Source: Bog-532 sp965277615
GTDB taxonomy: Bacteria > Actinomycetota > Actinomycetes > Streptosporangiales > Streptosporangiaceae
Assembly: GCA_965277615.1 (NCBI GenBank)
Contig: CBDIDG010000005.1
Coordinates: 1,922,001-1,986,000, forward strand
Direction of reading: 5' to 3'
DNA length: 64,000 nucleotides
Part shown: in pieces, positions 15,701-23,891 of the stretch
Position numbering within the stretch: position 1 is the stretch's first letter
Layout of the letters: each line of letters starts with the position of its first letter
Notes under the pieces: generated by a model
The model's database searches: none
Told to the model about the DNA's origin: nothing
What the model saw: the letters and a program-made list of their open reading frames with translations, nothing else
Translations under genes and position numbers: made by a program

Positions 15701-16051
15701 CCCACACTAAGTCGCCGGTCCAAAGATGAATCCTTATTCATTAATGAAGCAATATTCACCCAGACTGTCAACCCGCCCACGCCCGACGCCTGCGACGCTT
15801 TGACGCTCCCCGGCCCCGTGTAACCGGGCGGGTACCCGGTCGCCCGCAACACCGTGTGCAAAAACTGTCGTTATGGCAGCACTTTTTGCACACGGTATTT
15901 TCGGCCCAGCCTCATGCGCCTCCGAAGTCCCAGCCCCCGCAGGCGCCCTACCAGTCCCACACGTTCCGACCCCGCACCTCCACACCTCCGCACCTCCACA
16001 CCAGGCGAAAACGTTTGTGATATCGCGTGCCCGCTGGGCTAGCCTGCGCGG
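15701..16051. other. Intergenic region upstream of ABC-F gene, with AT-rich patch and long inverted repeat
   Basis: No gene is supported. It contains an unusually AT-rich patch near 15722-15765, a perfect 14-bp inverted repeat at 15851-15896 (listed separately), a C/A-rich low-complexity stretch near 15955-16005, and a possible promoter with -10 TAGCCT at 16040-16045. Confidence 0.6.
15851..15896. repeat. Perfect 14-bp inverted repeat with 18-base loop
   Basis: ACCGTGTGCAAAAA (15851-15864) and its exact complement TTTTTGCACACGGT (15883-15896) flank 18 bases that themselves begin CTGTC and contain GGCAG. Such a long perfect repeat is unlikely by chance. It could be an operator, a hairpin, or a relic end of a mobile element. 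Confidence 0.7.
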
Positions 16052-17671
16052 GTGGTACACGTCGAGGCGGCGCACGTCGATTACTACCTGCCGGATGGCC
16101 GGTTGCTGCTGGCGGACGTCTCGTTCCGGGTCGGCGAGGGGCAGCCGGCCGCGCTGGTCGGCCCGAACGGCGCGGGCAAAACTACGCTGCTGCGCCTGCT
16201 GACCGGCGAGGTCGCGCCGGACGCGGGCTCGGTCACGGTGAGCGGGTCGCTCGGGGTGATGCCGCAGTTCATCGGCTCGGTGCGGGACGACCGCACCGTC
16301 CGCGACCTGCTGGTCACGGTGGCGCCGCCGCGGATCCGCGACGCGGCCCGGGCGGTGGACCAGGCCGAGCTGGCCATCATGGAACGGGACAGCGAAGCCG
16401 ATCAGCTGGCCTACGCCCAGGCCCTCAGCGACTGGGGCGAGGCGGGCGGCTACCACGCCGAGGCGCTGTGGGACATCTGCACGATGGCCGCGCTGAGCGT
16501 GCCCTACGAGCAGGCCCAGTGGCGCGCGGTGAACACGCTGTCCGGCGGCGAGCAGAAACGGCTGGTGCTCGAGGCCCTGCTGCGCGGCCCGGACGAGGTG
16601 CTGCTGCTGGACGAGCCGGACAACTACCTGGACGTGCCGGGCAAGGAGTGGCTGGAGCAGCAGCTCAAGGAGACCCGCAAGATCGTGCTGTTCGTCTCGC
16701 ACGACCGGGAGCTGCTGGCCCGGGTCGCGCGCCGGCTGGTCAGCGTGGAGCCGGCTCCGGCCGGTAGCACGGTCTGGGTCCACGGCGGTGGCTTCGGCGC
16801 GTACCACGAGGCCCGGGCCCACCGGTTCGAGCGGTTCGAGGAGCTGCGCCGCCGCTGGGACGAGAAGCACACCCAGCTCAAGCGGCTGGTGGCCGACATG
16901 CGCGGCTACGCCGGCCGCAGCGACGCGATGGCCTCCCGGTACCACGCGGCCCAGACCCGGCTGCGCATGTTCGAAGAGGCCGGCCCGCCACCGGAACCAC
17001 CGCGCCCGCAGGACATCACCATGCAGCTGCGCGGCGGCCGGACCGGTCTGCGCGCCGTCACCTGCCAGCAGCTGACCCTGACCGGCCTGATGCAGCCGTT
17101 CGACCTGGAGGTGTTCTACGGCGAGCGGGTCGCGATCCTCGGCTCCAACGGGTCCGGCAAGAGCCACTTCCTGCGCCTGCTGGCCGGGCAGGACGTCGCC
17201 CACGAGGGTCAGTGGAAGCTGGGGGCCCGGGTCGTGCCGGGTTACTTCGCCCAGACCCACGCCAGCCCCGGCCTGGCCGGCCGCTCGCTGGTGCAGATCC
17301 TGTGGGAGGACCAGGCCAAGAACCGCGGCGCGGCCATGAATACGCTGCGCCGGTACGAGCTGGATGGGCAGGGGGATCAGCCGTTCGGGAAGCTGTCCGG
17401 CGGCCAGCAGGCCCGGTTCCAGATCCTGCTGCTGGAGCTGGCCGGGGCGACCGCGCTGCTGCTGGACGAGCCGACCGACAACCTGGACCTGGAGTCGGCC
17501 GAGGCGCTGCAGGACGGCCTGGCCGCCTTCGAGGGCACGGTGCTGGTGGTCACGCACGACCGCTGGTTCGCCCGCTCCTTCGACCGCTACCTGGTGTTCG
17601 GCGCCGACGGCCGGGTCCGCGAGACCACCGAGCCGGTCTGGCACGAGGCCCGCGTCAGCCGTAAGCGCTAA
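16052..17671 (+). CDS. ABC-F family ATP-binding protein (ribosome-associated/antibiotic resistance-type)
   Basis: 539 residues with two ABC cassettes and no membrane segments. Domain 1 has Walker A GPNGAGKTT (about residue 37), signature LSGGEQKR and Walker B LLLDEPDNYLD. Domain 2 has GSNGSGKSH, LSGGQQAR and LLLDEPTDNLD. The Arg/Lys-rich linker between them is the P-site tRNA interaction motif position of ABC-F proteins. Members act on stalled ribosomes or protect against ribosomal antibiotics; the specific role here is unknown. GTG 16052 lies six bases after TAGCCT, with no Shine-Dalgarno, suggesting leaderless mRNA. Confidence 0.88.
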   Translation: MVHVEAAHVDYYLPDGRLLLADVSFRVGEGQPAALVGPNGAGKTTLLRLLTGEVAPDAGSVTVSGSLGVMPQFIGSVRDDRTVRDLLVTVAPPRIRDAARAVDQAELAIMERDSEADQLAYAQALSDWGEAGGYHAEALWDICTMAALSVPYEQAQWRAVNTLSGGEQKRLVLEALLRGPDEVLLLDEPDNYLDVPGKEWLEQQLKETRKIVLFVSHDRELLARVARRLVSVEPAPAGSTVWVHGGGFGAYHEARAHRFERFEELRRRWDEKHTQLKRLVADMRGYAGRSDAMASRYHAAQTRLRMFEEAGPPPEPPRPQDITMQLRGGRTGLRAVTCQQLTLTGLMQPFDLEVFYGERVAILGSNGSGKSHFLRLLAGQDVAHEGQWKLGARVVPGYFAQTHASPGLAGRSLVQILWEDQAKNRGAAMNTLRRYELDGQGDQPFGKLSGGQQARFQILLLELAGATALLLDEPTDNLDLESAEALQDGLAAFEGTVLVVTHDRWFARSFDRYLVFGADGRVRETTEPVWHEARVSRKR

Positions 17672-17686
17672 CGGGTCAGCCGCCCC

Positions 17687-19150
17687 CTAGTAAGCGCCCG
17701 AGCCGCGTATCACCGCGAAGGCGGTCTTCCACAGGATCTGCAGGTCGAGAAAGACCGACCAGTTCTCCACGTACCGCACGTCGAGCCGGACCGCCTCGTC
17801 GTAAGGCAGATTGGACCGTCCGCTGACCTGCCACAGACCGGTGATGCCCGGCTGGACCTTGAGCCGCCGCTGCATGTCATACCCGTACTTTTCGGCCTCC
17901 GCCGGCAGCGCCGGGCGCGGCCCAACCAGCGACATTTCGCCCGTCACGACGTTGATGAGCTGCGGCAGCTCGTCCAGCGACCAGCGCCGCAGCCAGCTAC
18001 CGGCCCGGGTGATGCGCGGGTCCCGGCGCATCTTGAACAGGACCCCACCAGCCGACTCGTTCAGCGCGGCCAGCTCGGCCTGGCGCGCTTCGGCGTCCAC
18101 CACCATCGTCCGGAACTTCCACACCTGGAACGTGCCGCCGTTCTTGCCCACCCTGGTCTGCCGGAAGAACACCGGCCCGGGGTCGGTGACCCGGATGGCC
18201 ACGCCGATGGCCGCGAACACTGGCAGCAGCGCCAGCAGCGCCAGCCCGGCCGCCGTCCGGTCGAGGGCGCCCTTGACGAGCCGTTTGACCCCGCCCAGCT
18301 CAACGTGATCAACATGCAGCAGGGGCAGGCCGGCCACCGGGCGGATGGTGGTCCGGGGGCCCGCGACGTCCAGCAGCGCCGCCGCCACGCACAGGTCGGT
18401 GCTGGTCGTCTCCAGCTCCCAGCCGAGTCGGCGCAGCCGCATGCCGTCCATCTCCGGGCAGGAAAGGACGGCCACCGTGTCCGCGCCGAAGTGGTCGACT
18501 GCGGCGGTGATGCTATCCAGATCACCGAACACCGGGATGTCCCCCACGGTGGGCGGCAGGCCGGGACCGGCCAGGCAGGCACCGACCATACACATCCCGT
18601 GGTAGCTGTGTTTGTCCAGCATCACGGCCAGCTGGGCCACGGACTGCGCGTGACCGACCACCACCACCCGGCGCATGCACTGCCCGGCACTGCGCATGCG
18701 GTGCAAGTGCTTGCGCAGCCAAAAGCGCATCGACAGATCCAGCAACGCGGTCGAGGGCATGGCCACCGCCACGTAGCCACGGGCGATATCGAGCTTGAAC
18801 GCATAGGAAACGATGGCCACCGCGGCGGTCAGGCTGACCGCGGCGTTGAGCACGCGGCGGAATTCATCCGAGCCAACGCCGACGAACCGGGAGTCGTATC
18901 CCCCGGCCAGCGCGACCGCTCCCGCCCATAGCAGCGGAAGCGCGCCGGTGAAAGCCAAGTACTTGACCGGCTGCGAGCCTTGGCTCACGAACCGGGCCTG
19001 GACGGCCAGGATCCCGGCGACCACGGCACAGGCGAAGTCTCCGACGGCGGCCCGCACCAGGTAGGTCCGGGTCCAGGAGGCAGAATCCTGAGCCGCGCGC
19101 AGGGCCTGGCGTCCTGGAAAGGTTTCGGCAACGATCGGATGCCCGGCCAC
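17687..19150 (-). CDS. Exopolysaccharide polyprenyl glycosylphosphotransferase (priming sugar transferase)
   Basis: 487 residues: N-terminal transmembrane helices, a CoA-binding-like middle domain, then the C-terminal bacterial sugar-transferase domain. Its signatures are KFRTM, SLDELPQLINVVTGEMSLVGPRP, PGITGLWQVSGRS and YVENWSVFLDLQIL. It transfers a sugar-1-phosphate to undecaprenyl phosphate at the membrane, the first step of repeat-unit assembly. The GTG start at 19150 has GAGG upstream. Transcription is probably from the GTATCA-N17-GTCCTCT element at 19261-19232. It forms one flank of the polysaccharide locus. Confidence 0.9.
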   Translation of the reverse strand: MAGHPIVAETFPGRQALRAAQDSASWTRTYLVRAAVGDFACAVVAGILAVQARFVSQGSQPVKYLAFTGALPLLWAGAVALAGGYDSRFVGVGSDEFRRVLNAAVSLTAAVAIVSYAFKLDIARGYVAVAMPSTALLDLSMRFWLRKHLHRMRSAGQCMRRVVVVGHAQSVAQLAVMLDKHSYHGMCMVGACLAGPGLPPTVGDIPVFGDLDSITAAVDHFGADTVAVLSCPEMDGMRLRRLGWELETTSTDLCVAAALLDVAGPRTTIRPVAGLPLLHVDHVELGGVKRLVKGALDRTAAGLALLALLPVFAAIGVAIRVTDPGPVFFRQTRVGKNGGTFQVWKFRTMVVDAEARQAELAALNESAGGVLFKMRRDPRITRAGSWLRRWSLDELPQLINVVTGEMSLVGPRPALPAEAEKYGYDMQRRLKVQPGITGLWQVSGRSNLPYDEAVRLDVRYVENWSVFLDLQILWKTAFAVIRGSGAY

Positions 19151-19231
19151 TACCGACCTCGGCCCAGCTGAATCTCATTACTGGCCACAGGGCCACCTCC
19201 CCCTCTACCGCCCGGGCCTTTCATGCGAAGT

Positions 19232-19261
19232 AGAGGACCCGCCGTGACCCCCGCGTGATAC
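19232..19261 (-). promoter_or_regulatory. Locus promoter element: GTATCA-N17-GTCCTCT
   Basis: Minus strand: -35-like GTATCA 19261-19256, 17 bases, -10-like GTCCTCT 19238-19232. It points towards the priming transferase gene and is paired back-to-back with the element at 19309. Confidence 0.65.
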
Positions 19262-19308
19262 AACGAGTGCTGATCTGGCCTCAAATAACCGGTCAGAGGC
19301 TGGTCCGC

Positions 19309-19338
19309 GTATCACCGCCGAATCCGGAACGCTCCTAT
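19309..19338 (+). promoter_or_regulatory. Locus promoter element: GTATCA-N17-CTCCTAT
   Basis: GTATCA 19309-19314, 17 bases, CTCCTAT 19332-19338. The second block overlaps the first ATG (19337) of the deacetylase frame, so transcription should begin near the second ATG at 19343. Confidence 0.65.
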
Positions 19339-19342
19339 GGGA

Positions 19343-20014
19343 ATGCGTTCACTGCGTTTGACGGTGCCTGATGACGGGCCACTCACCGTGCTGGCGATCG
19401 GCGCGCACCCTGACGACATCGAGATCGGGGCGGGCGGGACCCTACTCAGCCTGGCGCTCGGCCATCCTGGTCTCCGCGTCACGTACGTGGTGCTCACGGG
19501 AACGCCGGATCGCCATGAGGAAGCGCGGGCCGCGGCGGCGGCCTTCCTCCCCGCCGGCGAGCTGACCACCGAACTCCATGATCTGCCCGAGGGCCGGCTG
19601 CCTGCGGTCTGGGATCGGGCCAAGAATGCGCTTGAAGCCGTCGCGCGTTCCTGCTCGCCCGACATCATCCTGGCGCCGTCTCAGTACGACGCTCACCAGG
19701 ATCATCGCGTCATCGGCGAGATCGTCCCCACGGTCTTCCGCGACCAGCTGTACTTCGCCTACGAAATCCCGAAGTGGGACGGCGACCTCGGCCGCCCGGC
19801 CACTTACTTTCCGCTGTCCGCCGACGTGATGCAGCGCAAGGTCGAGCTGCTGCACAAATCGTTCCCATCCCAGCGGCATCGCGACTGGTGGGACGACGAA
19901 GTCTTCCTCGGTCTGGCCCGCCTGCGCGGGATGGAATGCCGGGCCCCCTACGCCGAGGCTTTCCACTGCACCAAGCTGGTGATCGAGGCCCCGGTCTCCG
20001 TCCGTAAGCCCTGA
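19343..20014 (+). CDS. PIG-L family deacetylase
   Basis: 223 residues. The zinc-binding motif AHPDDIE near the N-terminus and the later SQYDAHQDHR (His-x-x-His) match LmbE/PIG-L enzymes that deacetylate N-acetyl-sugars such as GlcNAc conjugates. In this locus it could trim an N-acetyl sugar of the polysaccharide or of a lipid-linked intermediate (inference). I set the start at ATG 19343 (MRSLRL): the upstream ATG 19337 lies within the promoter's second block, and 19343 is at the expected transcription start, implying a leaderless mRNA. Confidence 0.87.
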   Translation: MRSLRLTVPDDGPLTVLAIGAHPDDIEIGAGGTLLSLALGHPGLRVTYVVLTGTPDRHEEARAAAAAFLPAGELTTELHDLPEGRLPAVWDRAKNALEAVARSCSPDIILAPSQYDAHQDHRVIGEIVPTVFRDQLYFAYEIPKWDGDLGRPATYFPLSADVMQRKVELLHKSFPSQRHRDWWDDEVFLGLARLRGMECRAPYAEAFHCTKLVIEAPVSVRKP

Positions 20015-20024
20015 TCACATATTT

Positions 20025-20057
20025 AAAAAAGTCCCCGGCCGCCTGGGCGACCGGGGA
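20025..20057 (-). terminator. Rho-independent terminator
   Basis: The arms CCCCGGCCGCC (20033-20043) and GGCGACCGGGG (20046-20056) pair with one mismatch. On the minus strand the stem is followed by six T (20030-20025). It is a good intrinsic terminator for the epimerase gene ending at 20075, and may also stop the convergent deacetylase transcript. Confidence 0.85.
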
Positions 20058-20074
20058 ATGCGGCGTACTGACGG

Positions 20075-21151
20075 TCAGCGCACGCCCTGGGAGATCGGCG
20101 TACCCGGCTGGGGGAACTGCGTGCTGCTCTGCCGGTGGAGCATCTCGTCAATGAGCCCCCCGGACAGCAGTTCCTGAATCCGCCGGAGGCGGATGAACCG
20201 CGAGGAGTTGAAGTCGGCCAGGGTCAGGCCGTACCGGGTGTAGGCCTCGAGCAGCTCGTTGACACCGTCCCGGACCGTCCAGCGCAGCTTGAGGTCCGGG
20301 AACGTGTCGTTCAGCTGAGAGAAATCCACTCGGTAGTCGCGCAGATCTGGCCCGGCGCCATCAGCGAACGACAGGGCCGATCCGGGCACCGCGTCCCGGA
20401 CCATCTCCGCGATCTGCCGGACCTGAACGTTGTCCTGGTCACGGCCAACGTTGAACGCCCGATCGTGCACTACCTCACGCGGTGCCTCCAGCATGGCCAG
20501 GAACGCCCGGCTGATGTCTTCGATATGGACGAGCGGGCGCCACGGTGAGCCATCGCTTTCCAGCCGCACCTGGCCGGTGGTCATCGCGATGGCGGTGAGG
20601 TTGTTCACCACGATGTCCAGGCGGAGCCGCGACGATGCCCCGTAAGCGGTGGCGTTCCGCAGGTAGGTGGGGCTGAAATTGTCGTCGGCCAGCAGCGAGA
20701 GGTCGCGCTCGGCCAGCACCTTGGTCTCGCCGTACGGGGTCACCGGGAGCAGTTCCGCGTCTTCCCCCACGGCCGATGATCCGGCCGCCCCGTAGAGGCT
20801 GCAGGAGGAGGCGAACAAGAAGCGTTCGACGCCCGCCTCTTTCGCCGCCCGGGCCAGGCTCAGTGTCCCGTCCAGGTTCACCGAGAAGGTCGCGGCCCGG
20901 TTCAGATGCCCCAGCGGATCATTGGACAGGGCGGCCAGGCAGATCACCGCGTCGTAGCCGGCCAGTTCCCTGCTCTCGGCCGTCCTGATGTCACGCGGCG
21001 GCCGCGCGGCCGAGGTCTCCCGGGCAGGTCCGAGGTCGCAGCCTTCGTAGAGGCCCAGGTCATATCCGTCGACCTGATGACCCGCGCCTTGCAGCAGAGG
21101 GACGAGGACCGCCCCGATGTAGCCACCGTTGCCGGCAACGAGGACCCGCAT
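20075..21151 (-). CDS. NAD-dependent epimerase/dehydratase (extended SDR)
   Basis: 358 residues. Rossmann motif GNGGYIG at the N-terminus, then LAALSNDP, the SSCSLYG strand, and the catalytic YGETK (Tyr-x-x-x-Lys) pair. It acts on a nucleotide sugar (4-epimerase, 4,6-dehydratase or reductase; not resolvable here) feeding polysaccharide synthesis. ATG 21151 is preceded by GGGAG. Transcription is expected from the element at 21218-21189. A strong terminator follows. Confidence 0.87.
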   Translation of the reverse strand: MRVLVAGNGGYIGAVLVPLLQGAGHQVDGYDLGLYEGCDLGPARETSAARPPRDIRTAESRELAGYDAVICLAALSNDPLGHLNRAATFSVNLDGTLSLARAAKEAGVERFLFASSCSLYGAAGSSAVGEDAELLPVTPYGETKVLAERDLSLLADDNFSPTYLRNATAYGASSRLRLDIVVNNLTAIAMTTGQVRLESDGSPWRPLVHIEDISRAFLAMLEAPREVVHDRAFNVGRDQDNVQVRQIAEMVRDAVPGSALSFADGAGPDLRDYRVDFSQLNDTFPDLKLRWTVRDGVNELLEAYTRYGLTLADFNSSRFIRLRRIQELLSGGLIDEMLHRQSSTQFPQPGTPISQGVR

Positions 21152-21188
21152 TGAGTCTCCCTAACGTAGGAGGAGTTCGACTTCCTCC

Positions 21189-21218
21189 TTAAGAACCCCC
21201 GCCACCTGAGCCTGATAC
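21189..21218 (-). promoter_or_regulatory. Locus promoter element: GTATCA-N17-TTCTTAA
   Basis: Minus strand: GTATCA 21218-21213, 17 bases, TTCTTAA 21195-21189. This is the only member whose seventh position is A instead of T. It drives the epimerase gene. Confidence 0.6.
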
Positions 21219-21259
21219 ATGGGCCGGCTCCGGAAACCACCAAATACGGAGATTTGCCA

Positions 21260-21289
21260 GTATCACCGCCCACTGCCTGGCGCTCATAT
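21260..21289 (+). promoter_or_regulatory. Locus promoter element: GTATCA-N17-CTCATAT
   Basis: GTATCA 21260-21265, 17 bases, CTCATAT 21283-21289. It lies about 50 bases before the dehydrogenase ATG and is divergent from the epimerase element. Confidence 0.65.
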
Positions 21290-21341
21290 GCACAGGAGCC
21301 GGGAGGGGATGACCCCGGCGCGGCTAGCGGCAGGGGAAGCG

Positions 21342-22664
21342 ATGAAGGTTGCGGTCTTCGGGCTCGGCTACGTGGGGACGGTGACGGCCGCCTGCCTGGC
21401 CTCGCACGGCCACGACGTCTGGGGCGTGGACGTCGACAAGGCCAAGGTGGAGGACATCCGGGCCGGTCGCAGCCCGGTGGCCGAGCCGGGTCTGGACGCG
21501 CTCATCGCCCAGGCCGTCGCGGACGGGACGCTGCACGCCACCACGTCCTGCGCGGACGCGCTGGACGAAAGCGAGGCTTCGCTGGTGTGCGTGGGCACGC
21601 CGTCAGGGCCCGGTGGCGCGACCGACCTGTCCTACATCCGCCGGTCGGTGGACGACATCGCGGCCGCGCTGCGGGTGGCGGTGCCGCCGGCCTCGGGCCA
21701 CCACAGCGTGGTCATCCGCAGCACGGTCCCGCCGGGCACCATCGACCTGGCCGTGCTGCCCGCGTTGACCACCGGGCTGGCCGGGGCCCCGATCACTGCG
21801 GGCGCGGCCATGTGCCCGGAGTTTCTCCGCGAGGGGTCCGGCGTGGCCGACTTCTTCAGCGCACCGCTGATGGTGGTGGGCACCTCGGACCCACGGGTCG
21901 CCGAAACGGTGACCGCGCTGTTCGGGTTCCTGGACCAGCCCGCCACCGTGGTCCAGCCGCGCACCGCCGAGTCGCTCAAGTACGCCTGCAACGCGTTCCA
22001 CGCGACCAAGGTGTCGTTCGCCAACGAGATGGGGCGGCTGCTGCGCCAGGTCGGCGTGGATTCCCGCGAGGTCATGGCGCTGTTCTGCCAGGACCAGGTG
22101 CTGAACATCTCGCCGGCCTACCTGCGCCCCGGCTTTGCCTTCGGCGGGTCCTGCCTGCCCAAGGACATCCGGTCCCTGCTGCACCTGGGCCGGATCAACG
22201 GCGCGGACCTGCCCATGCTGGCCGGCACGCTGGCCACCAACGAGGTGGTGATCAGGGACATGGTGGACCGGGTAGTCGGCACCGACGGGCGGAGCGTCGC
22301 GCTGCTCGGCCTGAGCTTCAAGCACAACACCGACGACCTGCGCGAGAGCCCGTACGTGGAGCTGGCCGAGCGGCTGCTGGGCAAGGGCTTCAACGTCCGG
22401 ATCTACGACCCGGTGGTCAACCCGGCCCGGCTGATCGGGGCCAACCGGCGGCACATCGAGGCCAAGCTCCCGCACCTGGGCCGGCTGCTCGCGCACGAGC
22501 CGGGCCAGGCGCTGCACGGCGCCGACATCGCGATCGTCTCGTCCAGCGACCAGGCCGTACGCGACGCCCTGCTCAGGTCCGCGCCCCGGCACCTGTTCGA
22601 CCTGAACGGGCGGCTCGGCCCGGAGGTCGAGGCGCAGCCCGGCTACGAAGGGATCGGCTGGTGA
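21342..22664 (+). CDS. Nucleotide-sugar 6-dehydrogenase, GDP-mannose dehydrogenase-like
   Basis: 440 residues: an NAD-binding GLGYVG at the N-terminus, KYACNAFHATKVSFANE in the middle, and catalytic Cys271 in RPGFAFGGSCLPKD. That form of the Cys motif resembles AlgD-type GDP-mannose dehydrogenase (Cys268) more than UDP-glucose dehydrogenase. It oxidises the C6 alcohol to a uronic acid, so the polymer probably contains mannuronate or another uronate (inference). ATG 21342 follows AGGGGAA. It is the first gene of a four-gene operon and overlaps the next by GTGA. Confidence 0.9.
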   Translation: MKVAVFGLGYVGTVTAACLASHGHDVWGVDVDKAKVEDIRAGRSPVAEPGLDALIAQAVADGTLHATTSCADALDESEASLVCVGTPSGPGGATDLSYIRRSVDDIAAALRVAVPPASGHHSVVIRSTVPPGTIDLAVLPALTTGLAGAPITAGAAMCPEFLREGSGVADFFSAPLMVVGTSDPRVAETVTALFGFLDQPATVVQPRTAESLKYACNAFHATKVSFANEMGRLLRQVGVDSREVMALFCQDQVLNISPAYLRPGFAFGGSCLPKDIRSLLHLGRINGADLPMLAGTLATNEVVIRDMVDRVVGTDGRSVALLGLSFKHNTDDLRESPYVELAERLLGKGFNVRIYDPVVNPARLIGANRRHIEAKLPHLGRLLAHEPGQALHGADIAIVSSSDQAVRDALLRSAPRHLFDLNGRLGPEVEAQPGYEGIGW

Positions 22665-23890
22665 CCCGGATCCTGATCATCGTCCAGAACCTGCCGGTGC
22701 CGTTCGACCGGCGGGTATGGCTGGAGTGCCAGGCGCTGACCGCGGACGGCTATCAGGTCGCGGTGGTGTGCCCCAAGGGCAAGGGTGACCCCGGCTACCA
22801 GGTGCTGGACGGCGTGGAGCTGTACAAGTACCGGCCGTACGCGCCGGGCGGCAGCAAGCTCGGCTTCGTCACCGAGTATGCCTATTCGTTCCTCGCCACG
22901 GCCTGGCACACGTTCAAGGCACGGCGGCGTGGCCGATTCGCGGTCATGCAGGCGTGCAACCCGCCGGACGTCTTCTGGCCGCTGGCCCTGATCCTGCGGG
23001 CCCTGGATCGGACCAAGTTCGTGTTCGACCACCACGACCTGTGCCCCGAGCTGTTCCAGTCCCGCTTCCCGGGCAGCAGCGATTCCCTGCCGTACCGGGG
23101 ATTGCGGGCCCTGGAGCGGGCCACGCACCGGACCGCCGACCACGTGATCTCCACCAATGACTCCTACCGGGACGTGGCGATCAGCCGCAGCGGCAAGAAG
23201 CCCGCGGACGTCACCGTGGTGCGCACCGGCCCGGACCCCGAGCGGCTGCGCCGGGGCGAGCCTCATCCGGAACTGCGCCGGGGGCGCTGGCACCTGGCCG
23301 CCTATATCGGGGTCATGGGTCCGCAGGACGGGGTGGACATCGTAGTCCGGGCGGCCGACGTGATCGTGCACGAGCTGGGCCGGGACGATATCGCGTTCAC
23401 TCTGATCGGCTCGGGTGACTGCTACGCCGAGCTCGTCGCCCTCCGTGACCAACTTGATCTGGCCGGGCACGTCGAGTTCACCGGCCGGGCGCCGGACGAA
23501 CTGGTGGGGCAGATCATGTCGACCGCGGACGCGGGCCTGTCCCCGGACCCGAAGAACCCGCTCAACGACGTGTCCACGATGAACAAAACCATGGAGTACA
23601 TGGCCTTCGAGCTGCCTGTGGTCGCGTTCGACCTGCGGGAGACCCGGGTGTCGGCCGCTGACGCCGCGGTATACGTGACGCCGAACGACGTGCGTGAGTA
23701 CGCCAAGGCGATCGTGGCCCTGATAGACGATGAGGCCAAGCGGACCCAGATGGGCAAGCGGGGCCGGGTCCGGGTCGAGCAGGAACTGGCCTGGCCGTAT
23801 CAGCGACGCGCCTACCTGGAGGTTTACCGGCAACTGACCGGAGGCCCGGCTGCGGCCGGGCCATCGGCCGCCGATCAGTCCGGAGCCTGA
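22661..23890 (+). CDS. Glycosyltransferase family 4
   Basis: 409 residues with a GT-B fold: N-terminal VQNLPVPFDRRVWLE, DHHDLCPELF, and C-terminal YIGVMGPQDGVD with NPLNDVSTMNKTMEYMAFELPVVA in place of the usual E-x7-E region. It adds a sugar to the lipid-linked repeat unit on the cytoplasmic face. The GTG start overlaps the dehydrogenase stop (GTGA), so it is translationally coupled. The donor is unknown. Confidence 0.88.
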   Translation: MTRILIIVQNLPVPFDRRVWLECQALTADGYQVAVVCPKGKGDPGYQVLDGVELYKYRPYAPGGSKLGFVTEYAYSFLATAWHTFKARRRGRFAVMQACNPPDVFWPLALILRALDRTKFVFDHHDLCPELFQSRFPGSSDSLPYRGLRALERATHRTADHVISTNDSYRDVAISRSGKKPADVTVVRTGPDPERLRRGEPHPELRRGRWHLAAYIGVMGPQDGVDIVVRAADVIVHELGRDDIAFTLIGSGDCYAELVALRDQLDLAGHVEFTGRAPDELVGQIMSTADAGLSPDPKNPLNDVSTMNKTMEYMAFELPVVAFDLRETRVSAADAAVYVTPNDVREYAKAIVALIDDEAKRTQMGKRGRVRVEQELAWPYQRRAYLEVYRQLTGGPAAAGPSAADQSGA

Positions 23891-23891
23891 T

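Noticed and set aside
21254..23000. Long Arg/Gly/Pro-rich plus-strand frame through the dehydrogenase gene, continuous with the glycosyltransferase
   Set aside because: It is a shadow frame in the first part. The real glycosyltransferase starts at GTG 22661, overlapping the dehydrogenase stop.
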